Notes under the pieces: generated by a model
What the model was told of the DNA's origin: nothing
Database searches by the model: none
What the model saw: only the letters and a program-made list of their open reading frames with translations
Shown here: positions 12,361 to 26,200 of the stretch, one piece after another
Numbering within the stretch: position 1 is the first letter of the stretch
How the letters are laid out: every line of letters begins with the position of its first letter
Made by a program: the position numbers and the translations under genes
NCBI GenBank assembly: GCA_029961685.1
Contig: JARWKL010000008.1
Coordinates: 22,105,981-22,169,980 of the forward strand
Source of the DNA: Aristolochia californica
Taxonomy: Eukaryota > Streptophyta > Magnoliopsida > Piperales > Aristolochiaceae
Length of the DNA: 64,000 bases
Direction of reading: 5' to 3'

Positions 12361-14880
12361 TTCTGCGCGTTGAAATTTTTGGATCGTTAGGTCATTTGCA
12401 TCTTCAACATGTTTTTGGCATGCATATCCACCACATTTAAAACATGTTTGGATCAATTACAAATATATTTCTTATAAAATTCCACCAATTGTACTAGTGG
12501 AATTTCCCCAACGTGGATAACAAAAATATGGTGATCATTTTTAGTGTGTGAAAATAATTTTCTTCACTCACATATATTATAGTTTTCAAATTCTTTTACA
12601 TACATAAAATCTAAAATTATAATTTTGTTGTAATCTATATTTTCCTTATCTTTTTGTTGATGAGAAAACTGGGAGACAAAAAAACTCAAGTTGGAAAAAA
12701 AAATTGGACATCCAAAATGGAAATATACAAATGCTGAGAGAGATAATTCCAAAAAGTATCTGTGATATTTTAGGTCCGCTTTTTGTAAAATAGGCAAAAA
12801 GTGGGTTGTTTGGCTCTGGTAAATATCCCACCGCACGTTAACTTGAGAATTTAAATTTTTTCTTCTCCTTGAAATTTTTGGATCATTAGGTCATTTGCAT
12901 CTTCAATATGTTTCTAGCATGCATATCCACCACATTTAAAAAATTTTAGGATCAATTAGAAATCTCTTTCTATTAAAATTCTAACAAGCTATCTGGGATT
13001 GTACTAGTGGAATTTCCCCAATGTGCATAATAAAACATTGGTGTTCATTTTTAGTGCGTGAAAATAATTTTCTCCACTCACATTTTTTATTGTTTTCAAA
13101 TTCTTTTGCATACATAAACTATAAAATTTTCATTTTGTTGTGATCTATATTTGCCTTATCTTTTTGTTTACGAGAAAACTGGGAGAGTGAAAAACTCAAG
13201 TTTTAAAAAAAAAATTGAACATCCAAAATGGAAATGCTCAAATGCTGAGAGAGATAATTCCAAAAAGTATCTGTGAGTTTTTAGGTCTGCTTTTGTAAAA
13301 TAGGCAAAAACTGGGTTGTTTGGCTCTGGTAAATATCCCACCGCACGGTAACTTGAGAATTTTAATTTTTTCTACTCCTTGAAATTTTTGGATCATTGAG
13401 TTATTTGCATCTTCAACATGTTTCTGGCATGCATATCCACCACATTTAAAACATATTAGGATCAATTAGAAATCTCTTTCTTATAAAATTCCACCAAGCT
13501 ATCTATGGTTGTACTAGTGGAATTTCCCCAACGTGGATAACAAAACTTTGGTGTTCATTTTTGGTGCGTGAAAATAATTTTCTTAACTCACATTTATTAT
13601 AGTTTTCAAATTCCTTTCCATACATAAACTCTAAAATTTTCATTTTGTTGTGATCTATATTTTCCTTATCTTTTTGTTTACGAGAAAGCTGGGAGAGTGA
13701 AAAACTCAAGTTTGAAAAAAACAATATAACATCCGAAATGGAAATACACAAATCCTGAGATAGATAATTCAAAAAAGTATGTGTGATTTTTTAGGTCCAC
13801 TTTTTTTAATATCGGCAAAAAGTGGGTTCTTTGACTCTGGTAAATATCCCACAACACGTTGACTTGAGAATTTTAATATTTTCTACTCCTTAAAGTTTTA
13901 AGATCATTAGGTCATTACCATCTTCAACATTTTTCTGGCAAGCATATCCACCACATTTAAAACATTTTATGATCAATTAGAAATCTCTTTCTTATAAAAA
14001 ATCCACCATGCTATCTGTGGTTGTACTAGTGGAATTTCCCCAACGTGGATAACAAAACTATGGTGTTCATTTTTAGTGCATGAAAATAATTTTATTTACT
14101 CAAATTTATTATAGTTTTCAAATTCTTTTGCATACATAAACTCTAAAATTTTCATTTTGTTGTGATCTATATTTGCCTTATCTTTTCGCTTATGAGAAAA
14201 CTGGGAGAGTGAAAAATTTGGTTGTTTGGCTCTAGTAAATATCCCACCGCAAGTTAACTTGAGAATTTTAATTTTTTCTACTCCTAGAAATTTTTGGATC
14301 AATAGGTCATTTGCATTTTCAATTTGTTTCTGGCAAGCATATCCACCACCTTTAAAACATGTAAGGATCAGTTAGAAATCTATTTCTTATAAAATTCCAC
14401 CAAGCTATCTGGGGTTGTACTAGTGGAATTTCCCAAACGTGGATAATAAACTTTGGTGTTCATTTTTAGTGCGTGAAAATTTTTTTCTTCACTCACATTT
14501 ATTATAGTTTTCTTCACTCTAACATTTTCATTTTTTTGTGATTTTTATTTGCCTTATCTTTGGTTTACGAAAAAACTGCAAGAGTGAAAAACTCAAGTTT
14601 GAAAAAAAAAATGTAACATCCAAAATGCAAATACACAAATGCTGAGAGAGATAATTCCAAAATGTATCTGTGATTTTTTAGGTCCGCTTTTTGTAAAATT
14701 GGCAAAAAGTGGGTTCTTTGGCTCTGGTAAATATCCCACTGCACGTTAACTTGAGAATTTTAATTTTTTCTACTCTATGAAATTTTAAGATCATTAGGTC
14801 ATTTCCAACTTCAACATGTTTCTGGAATGCATATCCACCACATTTAAAACATGATAGGATCAATTTGAAATCCCTTTCTT
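12360..14880. repeat. Monomer series 3, partial copy with deletions (anchors 12477-14392)
   Basis: Anchors are near 12477, 12976, 13486, 13996 and 14392. Order and variants follow 6.9-9.3 kb: the TTGGACATCC monomer near 12700, the GGAAATGCTC monomer near 13230, the TTCCTTTCCATAC monomer near 13610, then the GCGTGAAAATTTTTTTTC monomer near 14470. The loop of the first stem-loop lost GCTATCTGGGG (near 12485). A ~115-bp deletion lies near 14215 and a ~20-bp one near 14513. The block looks like an eroded copy of series 3. Confidence 0.65.
14205..14230. repeat. Deletion junction inside a monomer (~115 bp lost)
   Basis: The sequence passes directly from GGGAGAGTGAAAAA to TTGGTTGTTTGGCTC. This skips the poly(A) tract, the GAACATCC block and the AGGTCC block found in every neighbour. 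The distance between flanking anchors (13996 to 14392) is about 396 bp instead of about 510. Confidence 0.8.
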
Positions 14881-17400
14881 CTAAAATTCCACCAGGCTAT
14901 CTGGGGTTGTACAAGTGGAATTTTCCCAACATGGATAACAAAACTTTGGTGTTCCTTTTTAGTGCGTGAAAATAATTTTCTTCACTCACATTTATAATAG
15001 TTTTGATATTCCTTTGCATACATAAACTCTAAACTTTTAATTTCGTTCTGATCTATATTTGGCTTATCTTTTTGTTTATGAGAAAACTGGGAGAGTGAAA
15101 AACTCAAGTTTGAAAAAAAAAATTGAACATCCAAAATGGAAATGCACAAATGCTGAGAGAGATAATTCCAAAAAGTATCTGTGATTTTTTAGGTCCGCTT
15201 TTGTAAAATAGGCAAAGAGTGGGTTGTTTGGCTCTGGTAATTATCCCACCGCACATTATCTTGAGAATTTTAATTTTTTCTACTCCTTGAAATTATTGGA
15301 TCATTAGGTCATTTGCATCTTCAACATGTTTCTGGCATGCATATCCACCACATTTAAAAATATTAGGATCAATTAGAAATCTCTTTTTTATAAAATTCCC
15401 CCAAGCTATCTGGGGTTGTACTAGTGGAATTTCCCCAACGTGGAAAACAGAACATTGGTGCTTATTTTGAGTGCGTGAAAATAATTTTCTTCACTCACTT
15501 TTATTATAGTTTTCAAATTCTTTTGCCTACATAAACTCTAAAATTATCATTTTGTTGTGATCTATATTAGCCTTATCTTTTTGTTTACGAGAAAACTGCG
15601 AGAGTGAAAAACTCAAGTTTGAAAAAAAAAAAATTGAACATCCAAAATGGAAATGCACAAATGCTAAGAGTGATAATTCTAGAAAGTATCTGTGATTTTT
15701 TAGGCCCACTTTAGTAAAATAGGCAAAAAGTGGGTTGTTTAGCCCTAGTAAATATCCCCCCACATGTTAACTTGAGAATTTTAATTTTTTCTACTCCTGG
15801 AAATTTTTGGATCATTAGGTCGTTTGCATCTTCAACATATTTCTAGCATGCATATCCACCACATTTAAAACATGTTAAGATCAATTAGAAATCTCTTTCT
15901 TATAAAATTCCACCAAGCTATCTGGGGTTGTACTAGTGGAATTTCCCCAACGTGGATAACAAAACTTTGGTGTTCATTTTTAATGCATGAAAATAATTTT
16001 TTGCATTCACATTTATTATAGTTTTCAAATTCGATTGCATACATAAACTGTAAAATTTTCATTTTGTTGTGATCTATATTTGCCTTATCTTTTTGTTTAC
16101 GAGAAAACTAGGAGAGCGAAAAACTCAAGTTTGAAAAAAAAAATTGAACATCCAAAATGGAAAAGCCCAAATGCTGAGAGAGAGATAATTCCAAAAAGTA
16201 GTTGTGATTTTTCAGTTCCGCTTTTTGTAAAATAGGCAAAAAGTGAGTCGTTTGGCTCTAGTACATATCCCACCGCACGCTAACTTGAGAATTTTAATTT
16301 TTTCTACTCCTCGAAATTTTTACATCATTAGGTCATTTTAATCCTCAACATGTGTCTGACAAGCATATCCACCATATTAAAAACATGTTAGGATCAATTA
16401 GAAATCTCTTCCTTATAAAATTTCACCAAGCTATATGGAGTTGTGCTAGTGGAATTTTCCCAACGTGGATAACAAAACTTTAGTGTTCATTTTTAGTGCG
16501 TGAAAATAATTTTCTTCATGCACACTTATTATAGTTTTCAAATTCTTTTTCATATATCAAATTTAAAATTTTCATTTTGTTGTGATCTATATTTTCCTTA
16601 TCTTTTTGTTTACAAGAAAACTGCGAGAGTGAAAGTTCCAAAAAGTATCTGTGATTTTTTAGGTCCGCTTTTTGTAAAATAGTCAAAAAGTGGGTTGGTT
16701 GGCTCTGGTAAATATCCCACCGCACGTTACCTTGAGGATTATACTTTTTTGTACTCCTTAAAATTTTTGGATCATTAGGTCATTTGCATATTCAGATGTT
16801 TCTGGCATGCATATCCACAACATTTAAAACATGTTAGGATCAATTAGAAATCACTTTCTTATAAAATTCCCCCAAGCTATATGGGGTTGTACTCGTGGAA
16901 TTTCCCCAACATGGATAACAAAACTTTGGTGTTCATTTTTAGTCCGTGAAAATAATTTTCTTCACTCACATTTATAATAGTTTTCAAATTCTTTTGCATA
17001 CATAAACTCTAAAATTTTCATTTTGTAGTGATCTATATTTGCCTTATCTTTATGTTTATGAGAAAACTGGGAGAGTGAAAAACTCAAGTTTGAAAAAAAA
17101 ATGTAAAATCCAAAATGGAAATACACAAATGATGATAGAGAAAATTCCAAAAAGTATGTGTGATTTTTTAGGTCCATTTTTTGTAAAATAGGCAAAAAGT
17201 GGGTTATTTGGCTCTAGTAAATATCCCACCGCACGTTAACTTGAGAATTTTAATTTTTTCTACTCCTTGAAATTTTATGATCCTTAGGTCATTTGCATCT
17301 TCAACATGTTTCTAATATGCATATGCACCACATTTAAAACATGTTTGGATCAATTAGAAATATCTTTCTTATAAAATTCCACCAAGCTATCTGGGATTGT
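14880..17400. repeat. Cassette a-b-c-d, copy at 15 kb (anchors 14884-17374)
   Basis: Anchors are near 14884, 15393 (a), 15905 (b), 16428 (c), 16864 (d) and 17374. The order equals that at 38.78-41.4 kb with an offset close to 23.9 kb (14884/38776, 15393/39284, 15905/39831, 16428/40343). The offset changes by 37 bp where the other copy has its 37-bp duplication and by about 75 bp where this copy has a deletion near 16635. The upstream monomer shares the CCTTTGCATAC/TTTCGTT variant pair with 38905-38937. Confidence 0.75.
16622..16645. repeat. Deletion junction inside a monomer (~74 bp lost)
   Basis: GCGAGAGTGAAA is joined directly to GTTCCAAAAAGTATC. The CTCAAGTTTG, poly(A) and ATCCAAAATGG segments are missing. 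The anchor distance 16428 to 16864 is about 436 bp. The related monomers at 20.15 and 40.57 kb keep the segment, so this is a private loss. Confidence 0.8.
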
Positions 17401-18655
17401 ACTAGTGGATTTTCCCAAACGAGGACAACAAAACTTTGGTGTTCATTTTTAGTGCGTGAAATTTTTTTTCTTCACTCACATTTATTATAGTTTTCAAATA
17501 CATTTGCATACATAAACTCTAAAATTTTCATTTTTTTGTGATTTTTATTTGCTTTATCTTTTGGTTTACGAGAAAACTGCGAGAGTGAAAAACTCAAGTT
17601 TGAAAACAAAAATGTAACATCCAAAATGGAAATACACAAATGCAGAGTGAGATAATTCCAAAAAGTATCTGTGATTTTTTAGGTCCGCTTTTTGTAAAAT
17701 AGGCAAAAAGTAGGTTGTTTGGCTCTGGTAAATATCCCACCGAACGTTAACTTGAGAATTTTAATTTTTTCTACTCCTTGAAATTTTATGATCATTAGGT
17801 CATTTGAATCTTCAACATGTTTCTTGCATGTATATCCACCACATTTAAAACATGTTAAGATCAATTAGAAACCTCTTTCTTATAAAATTCTAACCCAATC
17901 TTGGGTTGTACAAGTGGAATTTCCCAAACGTGGATAACAAAACTTTGGTGTTCCTTTTTATTGTTTGAAAATTATTTTCTTCACTCATATTTATTATAGT
18001 TTTCAAATTCTTTTGCATACCTGAACTCTTAAATTTTCATTTTGTTGTCATCTATATTTGCCTTATCATTTTGTTTACGAGAAAACTGTGAAAGTGAAAA
18101 ACTCAAGTTTGAAAAATAAAAAATTCAACATCCAAAATGGAAAAGCTCAAATGCTGAGAGAGATAATTCCAAAAAGTATCTGTGATTTTTTAGGTCCGCT
18201 TTTGTAAAATAGGGAAAAATGTGTTGTTTGGCTCTCATATATATCCCACAGCACGTTAAGTTGAGAATTTTAATTTTTTCTACTCCTTGAAATTTTTGGA
18301 TCATTAGGTCATTTGCATCTTCAACATGTTTCTGGCATGCATATCCATCACATTTAAATCATGTTAGGATCAATTAGATATCTCTTTCTTATAAAATTCC
18401 ACCAAGCTATCTGGGGTTGTACTAGTGGAATTTCCCCAACGTGGATAATAAAACTTTGATGTTCATTTTGAATGCGTGAAAATAATTTTCTTCATGCACA
18501 TTTATTATAGTTTTCAAATTCTTTTGCATACATAAACTCTAAAATTTTCATTTTGTTGTGATCTATATTTGCCTTATCTTTTTGTTTACGAGAAAACTAC
18601 GAGAGTGAAAAACTCAAGTTTGTAAAAAAAAATGTAACATCCAAAATGGAAATAC
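17400..18655. repeat. Monomers between cassettes (anchors 17885, 18394)
   Basis: The monomer around 17455-17890 shares the GTGAAATTTTTTTTC run, the GTGATTTTTATTTG variant and TTCTTGCATGTATATCC with 8980-9360. The anchor stem-loop near 17885 is eroded (TTCTAACCC in place of the left arm). The next monomer is close to the general consensus. No gene or other element is seen. Confidence 0.7.
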
Positions 18656-20226
18656 TCAAAAGTTGGGAGAGATAGTTCCGAAAAGTATCTGTGATGTTTT
18701 TGGTCCACTCTCTGTAAAATAGGCAAAATGTGGGTTGGTTGGCTCTGGTAAATATCCCACCGCACGTTAAGTTGGGAATTATAATTTTTTCCACTCCTTG
18801 AAATTTTATGATCATTAGGTCATTTGCATCTTCAACACGTTTCTTGCATGCATATCCACCACATTTAAAACATATTAGGATCAATTAGAAATCTCTTTTT
18901 TATAAAATTCCACCAAGCTATCTGGGGTTGTACTAGTGGAATTTCCCCAACGTGGATAACAGAACATTGGTGCTCATTTTGAGTGCGTGAAAATAATTTT
19001 CTTCACTCACATTTATTAAAGTTTTCAAATTATTTTGCATACATAAACTCTAAAATTTTAATTTTGTTGTGATCTATATTTGCCTTATCTTTTTGTTTAC
19101 AAGAGAACAGCGAGAGTGAAAAGCTCAAGTTTGAAAAAAAAAATTGAACATCCAAAATGGAAATGCACAAATGCTGAGATTGATAATTCTAGAAAGTATC
19201 TGTGATTTTTTAGGTCCGCTTTTGTAAAATAGGCAAAAAGTGGGTTGTTTGGCTCTAGTAAATATCCCACCGCACGTTAACTTGAGAATTTTAATTTTTT
19301 CTACTCCTTGAAAATTTTGGATTATTAGGTTATTTGCATGTTCAACATGTTTCTGGCATGCATATCCACCATATTTAAAACATGTTAAGATCAATTAGAA
19401 ATCTCTTCTTATAAAATTCCACTAAGCTATCTGGGGTTTACTAGTGGAATTTCACCAACGTGGATAACAAAACTTTGGTGTTCATTTTTAATGCATGAAA
19501 TTTTTTTTCTGCACTCACATTAATTATAGTTTTCAAATTCGATTGTATACATAAACTGTAAAATTTTCATTTTGTTGTGATCTATATTTGCCTTATCTTT
19601 TTGTTTACGAGAAAACTGGGAGAGCGAAAAACTCAAGTTTGAAAAAAAAAATTGAACATCCAAAATGGAAATGCACAAATGCTGAGAGAGAGATAATTCC
19701 AAAAAGTATCTGTGATTTTTTAGGTCCTCTTTTAGTAAAATAGGCAAAAAGTCAGTCGTTTGGCTCTGGGAAATATCCCACCGCATGTTAACTTGAGAAT
19801 TTTAATTTTTTTTTCTCTTGAAAATTTTTGGATCACTAGGGCATTTGCATCTTCAACATGTTTCTGGCAAGCATATACACCACATTTAAAACAAGTTAGG
19901 ATCAATTAAAAATCTATTCCTTATAAAATTTCACCAAGCTATATGGGGTTGTGCGAGTGGAATTTCCCCAACATGGATACCAAAACTTTGTTGTTCATTT
20001 TTAGTGCGTGAAAATAATTTTCTTCATGCACACTTATTATAGTTTTCAAATTCTTTTTCATACATAAACTTTAAAATTGTCATTTTGTTGTGATCTATAC
20101 TTGCCTTATCTTTTTGTTTACAAGAAAATTGTGCGAGTGAAAAAATCAAGTTTGAAAAGAAAAATATAACATCCAAAATGGAATTACACAAATGCTGAGA
20201 GAGAAAGTTCCAAAAAGTATGTGTGA
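18655..20226. repeat. Cassette a-b-c directly before the higher-order repeat (anchors 18905, 19414, 19926)
   Basis: Type a (GTGCTCATTTTGAGTG near 18970), type b (TTCGATTGTATACATAAACTGT near 19538) and type c (CTATATGG and GGTTGTGC near 19940) follow one another. The sequence from here into the higher-order repeat matches 29.42-31.45 kb, where b is present twice. The first monomer fuses the window-start type (1-130) to type a without the monomer that separates them at 0.2-0.7 kb, which suggests loss of one monomer by exchange. Confidence 0.75.
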
Positions 20227-23200
20227 TTTTTTAGGTCCGCTTTTTATAAAATAGTCAAAAAGTGAGTTGTTTGGCATTCGTAAATATCCCACCGCACGTA
20301 AACTTGAGAATTATAATTTTTTGTACACCTTGAAATTTTTGGATCATTAGGTCATTTGCCTCGTCAACATGTTTCTGGCATGCATATCCACAACATTTAA
20401 AACATGTTAGGATCAATTAGAAATCTCTTTCTTATAAAATTCCAACAAGCTATCTGGGGTTGTACTAGTGGAATTTCCCCAACATGGATAACAAAACTTT
20501 GGCCTTCATTTTTAGTGCGTGAAAATAATTTTCTTTGCTCACATTTATAATAGTTTTAAAAATATTTTGCATACATAAACTCTAAATTTTCATTTTGTAG
20601 TGATCTATATTTGCCTTATCTTTTTGTTTACGAAAAAACTGGGAGAGTGAAAAAATCAAGTTTGAAAAAAAAAATGTAATATCCAAAATGGAAATACACA
20701 AATGCTGAGAGAGATAATTCCAAAAAGTATCTGTGGTTTTTTAGGTCCAATTTTTGTAAAATAGGCAAAAAGTGGGTTCTTTGGCTCAGGTAAATATCCC
20801 ACCGCACGTTAACTTGAGAATTTTAATTTTTTCTACTCCTTGAAATTTTATGATCCTAAGGTCATTTGCATCTTCAACATGTTTCTGGCATGCATATCCA
20901 CCAAATTTAAAACATGTTAGGATCAATTAGAAATCCCTTTTTTATAAAATTCCACCAAGCTATCAAGGGTTGTACTAGTGGAATTTCCCCAACATGGATA
21001 ACAAAATTTTGGTGTTCATTTTTAGTGTGTGAAATAATTTTCTTCACTCACATTTATTATAGTTTTCAAATTCTTTTGCATACATAAACTCTAAAATTTT
21101 CATTTTGTTGTGATCTATATTTGCATTATCTTTTTGTGTACGAGAAAAATGGGAGAGTGAAAAACTCAAGTTCGAAAAAAAAAATTGAACATCCAAAATG
21201 GAAATGCACAAATGCTATGAGAGATAATTCCAAAAAGTATCTGTGATTTTTTACGTCCGCTTTTTGTAAAATAGGCAAAGAGTGGGTAGTTTGGCTCTTG
21301 TAAATATCCCACCGCACGTTAACTTGAGAATTTTAATTTTTTTTACTCCTTGAAATTTTTGGATCATTAGGTCATTTGCATCTTCAACATGTTTCTGGCA
21401 GGCATATCCCCCACATTTAAAACATGTTACGATCAATTAAAAATCTCTTTCATATAAAATTCCACCAAGCTATCTGGGGTTGTACTAGTGGAATTTCCCC
21501 AACGTGGATAAATAAACTTTCTTGTTCATTTTTAGTGCGTCAAATTTTTTTTCTTCACTCACATTTATTATAGTTTTCAAATTATTGTGCATGCATAAAC
21601 TCTTAAATTTTCATTTTGTTGTGATCTATATTTGGCTTATCTTTTTGCTTACAAGAAAACTGGGAGAGTGAAAAACTCAAGTTTGAAAAAAAAAATTTAA
21701 CATCCAAGACTGAAATGCACAAATGCTGAGAGAGATAATTCCAAAAAGTATCAGTGATTTGTTTGGTTCGCTTTTGTTAAAATAGGCAAAAAGTGGGTTG
21801 TTTGGCTCTAGTAAATATCCCACCGCACGTTAACTTGAGAATTTTAATTTTTTCTACTCCTTGAAATTTTTGGATCATTAGGTCATTTGCATCTTCAACA
21901 TGTTTCTGGCACTCATATCCACCACATTTAAAACATGTTAGGATCAATTAGAAATATCTTTCTTATAAAATTCCACCAAGCTATCTGGGATTGTAGTAGT
22001 GGAATTTCCCCAACGTGGATAACAAAACTATGGTGTTCATTTTTAGTGCGTGAAAATAATTTTCTTCCCTCACATATATTATAGTTTTCAAATTCTTTTA
22101 CTTACATAAACTCTAAAATTTTAATTTTGTTGTGATCAATATTTTCCTTATCTTTTTGTTGATGAGAAAACTGGGAGAGAGAAAACCTCAAGTTGGAAAA
22201 AAAAATTGGACATCCAAAATGGAAATGCAGGAATGCTGAGAGAGATAATTCCAAAAAGTATCTGTGATATTTTAGGTCCGCTTTTTGTAAAATAGGCAAA
22301 AAGTGGGTTGTTAGGCTCTGGTAAATATCCCACCGCACGTTAACTTGAGAATTTAAATTTTTTCTTCTCCTTGAAATTTTTGGATCATTAGGTCATTTGC
22401 ATCTTCAATATATTTCTAGCATGCATATCCACCACATTTAAAACATTTTAGGATCAATTAGAGATCTCTTTCTATTAAAATTCCACCACGCTATCTGGGA
22501 TTGTACTAGTGGAATTTCCCCAACGTTGATAACAAAACATTGGTGTTCATTTTTAGTGCGTTAAAATAATTTTCTCCACTCACATTTTTTATAGTGTTCA
22601 AATTCTTATGCATGCATAAACTCTAAATTTTCATTTTGTTGTGATCTATATTTGCCTTATCATTTTGTTTACGAGAAAACTGGGAGAGAGAATAAATCAA
22701 GTTTGAAAAAAAAAATATAGAACATCCAAAATGGAAATGCTCAAATGCTAAAAGAAATAATTCCAAAAAGTATCTGTGATTTTTTTTGTCCGCTTTTGTA
22801 AAAAAGGCAAAAACTGGGTTGTTTGGCTTTGGTAAATATCCCACCGAACGTTAACTTGAGAATTTTAATTTTTTCTACTCGAAATTTTTGGATCATTATG
22901 TCATTTGAATCTTCAACATGTTTCCTACATGCATATCCACCATATTTAAAACATTTTAGGATCAATTAGAAATTTTTTTCTTATAAAATTTGACGAGGCT
23001 ATCTTGAGTTGTTCTAGTGGAACTTCCCTAACGTGGTTAACAAAACTATGGTGTTCATTTTTAGTGCGTGAACATAATTTTCTGCATTCACATTTATTAT
23101 AGTTTTCAAATTCTTTTGCATACCTAAACTCTAAAATTTTCAATTTGTTGTGATCTATATTTGGCTTATCTTTTTGTTTACGAGAAAACAGGGAGAGTGA

Positions 23201-23286
23201 AAAACTCATGTTTAAAAAAAAAAATTGAACATCCAAATTGGAAATGCACAAATGCTGAGAGAGATAATTCCAAAAAGTATCTATGA
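20227..23286. repeat. Higher-order repeat copy 1 (3060 bp, six monomers)
   Basis: Six distinct monomers have anchors at 20437, 20947, 21457, 21968, 22488 and 22986 (spacings 510, 510, 511, 520, 498 and 511 to the next). Every landmark recurs exactly 3060 bp later. The left boundary is where identity to copy 2 begins, between about 20224 and 20245. The only differences I saw from copy 2 inside the unit are at 20276, 20279, 22617 and 23153. The sixth monomer has a decayed stem-loop (AAATTTGAC against GTGGAACTT), so it is marked off from the other five. Confidence 0.93.
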
Positions 23287-26200
23287 TTTTTTAGGTCCGC
23301 TTTTTATAAAATAGTCAAAAAGTGAGTTGTTTGGCTTTGGTAAATATCCCACCGCACGTAAACTTGAGAATTATAATTTTTTGTACACCTTGAAATTTTT
23401 GGATCATTAGGTCATTTGCCTCGTCAACATGTTTCTGGCATGCATATCCACAACATTTAAAACATGTTAGGATCAATTAGAAATCTCTTTCTTATAAAAT
23501 TCCAACAAGCTATCTGGGGTTGTACTAGTGGAATTTCCCCAACATGGATAACAAAACTTTGGCCTTCATTTTTAGTGCGTGAAAATAATTTTCTTTGCTC
23601 ACATTTATAATAGTTTTAAAAATATTTTGCATACATAAACTCTAAATTTTCATTTTGTAGTGATCTATATTTGCCTTATCTTTTTGTTTACGAAAAAACT
23701 GGGAGAGTGAAAAAATCAAGTTTGAAAAAAAAAATGTAATATCCAAAATGGAAATACACAAATGCTGAGAGAGATAATTCCAAAAAGTATCTGTGGTTTT
23801 TTAGGTCCAATTTTTGTAAAATAGGCAAAAAGTGGGTTCTTTGGCTCAGGTAAATATCCCACCGCACGTTAACTTGAGAATTTTAATTTTTTCTACTCCT
23901 TGAAATTTTATGATCCTAAGGTCATTTGCATCTTCAACATGTTTCTGGCATGCATATCCACCAAATTTAAAACATGTTAGGATCAATTAGAAATCCCTTT
24001 TTTATAAAATTCCACCAAGCTATCAAGGGTTGTACTAGTGGAATTTCCCCAACATGGATAACAAAATTTTGGTGTTCATTTTTAGTGTGTGAAATAATTT
24101 TCTTCACTCACATTTATTATAGTTTTCAAATTCTTTTGCATACATAAACTCTAAAATTTTCATTTTGTTGTGATCTATATTTGCATTATCTTTTTGTGTA
24201 CGAGAAAAATGGGAGAGTGAAAAACTCAAGTTCGAAAAAAAAAATTGAACATCCAAAATGGAAATGCACAAATGCTATGAGAGATAATTCCAAAAAGTAT
24301 CTGTGATTTTTTACGTCCGCTTTTTGTAAAATAGGCAAAGAGTGGGTAGTTTGGCTCTTGTAAATATCCCACCGCACGTTAACTTGAGAATTTTAATTTT
24401 TTTTACTCCTTGAAATTTTTGGATCATTAGGTCATTTGCATCTTCAACATGTTTCTGGCAGGCATATCCCCCACATTTAAAACATGTTACGATCAATTAA
24501 AAATCTCTTTCATATAAAATTCCACCAAGCTATCTGGGGTTGTACTAGTGGAATTTCCCCAACGTGGATAAATAAACTTTCTTGTTCATTTTTAGTGCGT
24601 CAAATTTTTTTTCTTCACTCACATTTATTATAGTTTTCAAATTATTGTGCATGCATAAACTCTTAAATTTTCATTTTGTTGTGATCTATATTTGGCTTAT
24701 CTTTTTGCTTACAAGAAAACTGGGAGAGTGAAAAACTCAAGTTTGAAAAAAAAAATTTAACATCCAAGACTGAAATGCACAAATGCTGAGAGAGATAATT
24801 CCAAAAAGTATCAGTGATTTGTTTGGTTCGCTTTTGTTAAAATAGGCAAAAAGTGGGTTGTTTGGCTCTAGTAAATATCCCACCGCACGTTAACTTGAGA
24901 ATTTTAATTTTTTCTACTCCTTGAAATTTTTGGATCATTAGGTCATTTGCATCTTCAACATGTTTCTGGCACTCATATCCACCACATTTAAAACATGTTA
25001 GGATCAATTAGAAATATCTTTCTTATAAAATTCCACCAAGCTATCTGGGATTGTAGTAGTGGAATTTCCCCAACGTGGATAACAAAACTATGGTGTTCAT
25101 TTTTAGTGCGTGAAAATAATTTTCTTCCCTCACATATATTATAGTTTTCAAATTCTTTTACTTACATAAACTCTAAAATTTTAATTTTGTTGTGATCAAT
25201 ATTTTCCTTATCTTTTTGTTGATGAGAAAACTGGGAGAGAGAAAACCTCAAGTTGGAAAAAAAAATTGGACATCCAAAATGGAAATGCAGGAATGCTGAG
25301 AGAGATAATTCCAAAAAGTATCTGTGATATTTTAGGTCCGCTTTTTGTAAAATAGGCAAAAAGTGGGTTGTTAGGCTCTGGTAAATATCCCACCGCACGT
25401 TAACTTGAGAATTTAAATTTTTTCTTCTCCTTGAAATTTTTGGATCATTAGGTCATTTGCATCTTCAATATATTTCTAGCATGCATATCCACCACATTTA
25501 AAACATTTTAGGATCAATTAGAGATCTCTTTCTATTAAAATTCCACCACGCTATCTGGGATTGTACTAGTGGAATTTCCCCAACGTTGATAACAAAACAT
25601 TGGTGTTCATTTTTAGTGCGTTAAAATAATTTTCTCCACTCACATTTTTTATAGTGTTCAAATTCTTATGCATGCAAAAACTCTAAATTTTCATTTTGTT
25701 GTGATCTATATTTGCCTTATCATTTTGTTTACGAGAAAACTGGGAGAGAGAATAAATCAAGTTTGAAAAAAAAAATATAGAACATCCAAAATGGAAATGC
25801 TCAAATGCTAAAAGAAATAATTCCAAAAAGTATCTGTGATTTTTTTTGTCCGCTTTTGTAAAAAAGGCAAAAACTGGGTTGTTTGGCTTTGGTAAATATC
25901 CCACCGAACGTTAACTTGAGAATTTTAATTTTTTCTACTCGAAATTTTTGGATCATTATGTCATTTGAATCTTCAACATGTTTCCTACATGCATATCCAC
26001 CATATTTAAAACATTTTAGGATCAATTAGAAATTTTTTTCTTATAAAATTTGACGAGGCTATCTTGAGTTGTTCTAGTGGAACTTCCCTAACGTGGTTAA
26101 CAAAACTATGGTGTTCATTTTTAGTGCGTGAACATAATTTTCTGCATTCACATTTATTATAGTTTTCAAATTCTTTTGCATACCTAAACTCTAAAATTTT

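Noticed and set aside
21968..22488. Higher-order-repeat monomer with 520-bp anchor spacing as a possible small insertion
   Set aside because: The adjacent spacing is 498 bp and the pattern is identical in all three units. The difference is spread over small indels in a monomer type also seen at 12.5-13.0 kb, so there is no discrete inserted element.
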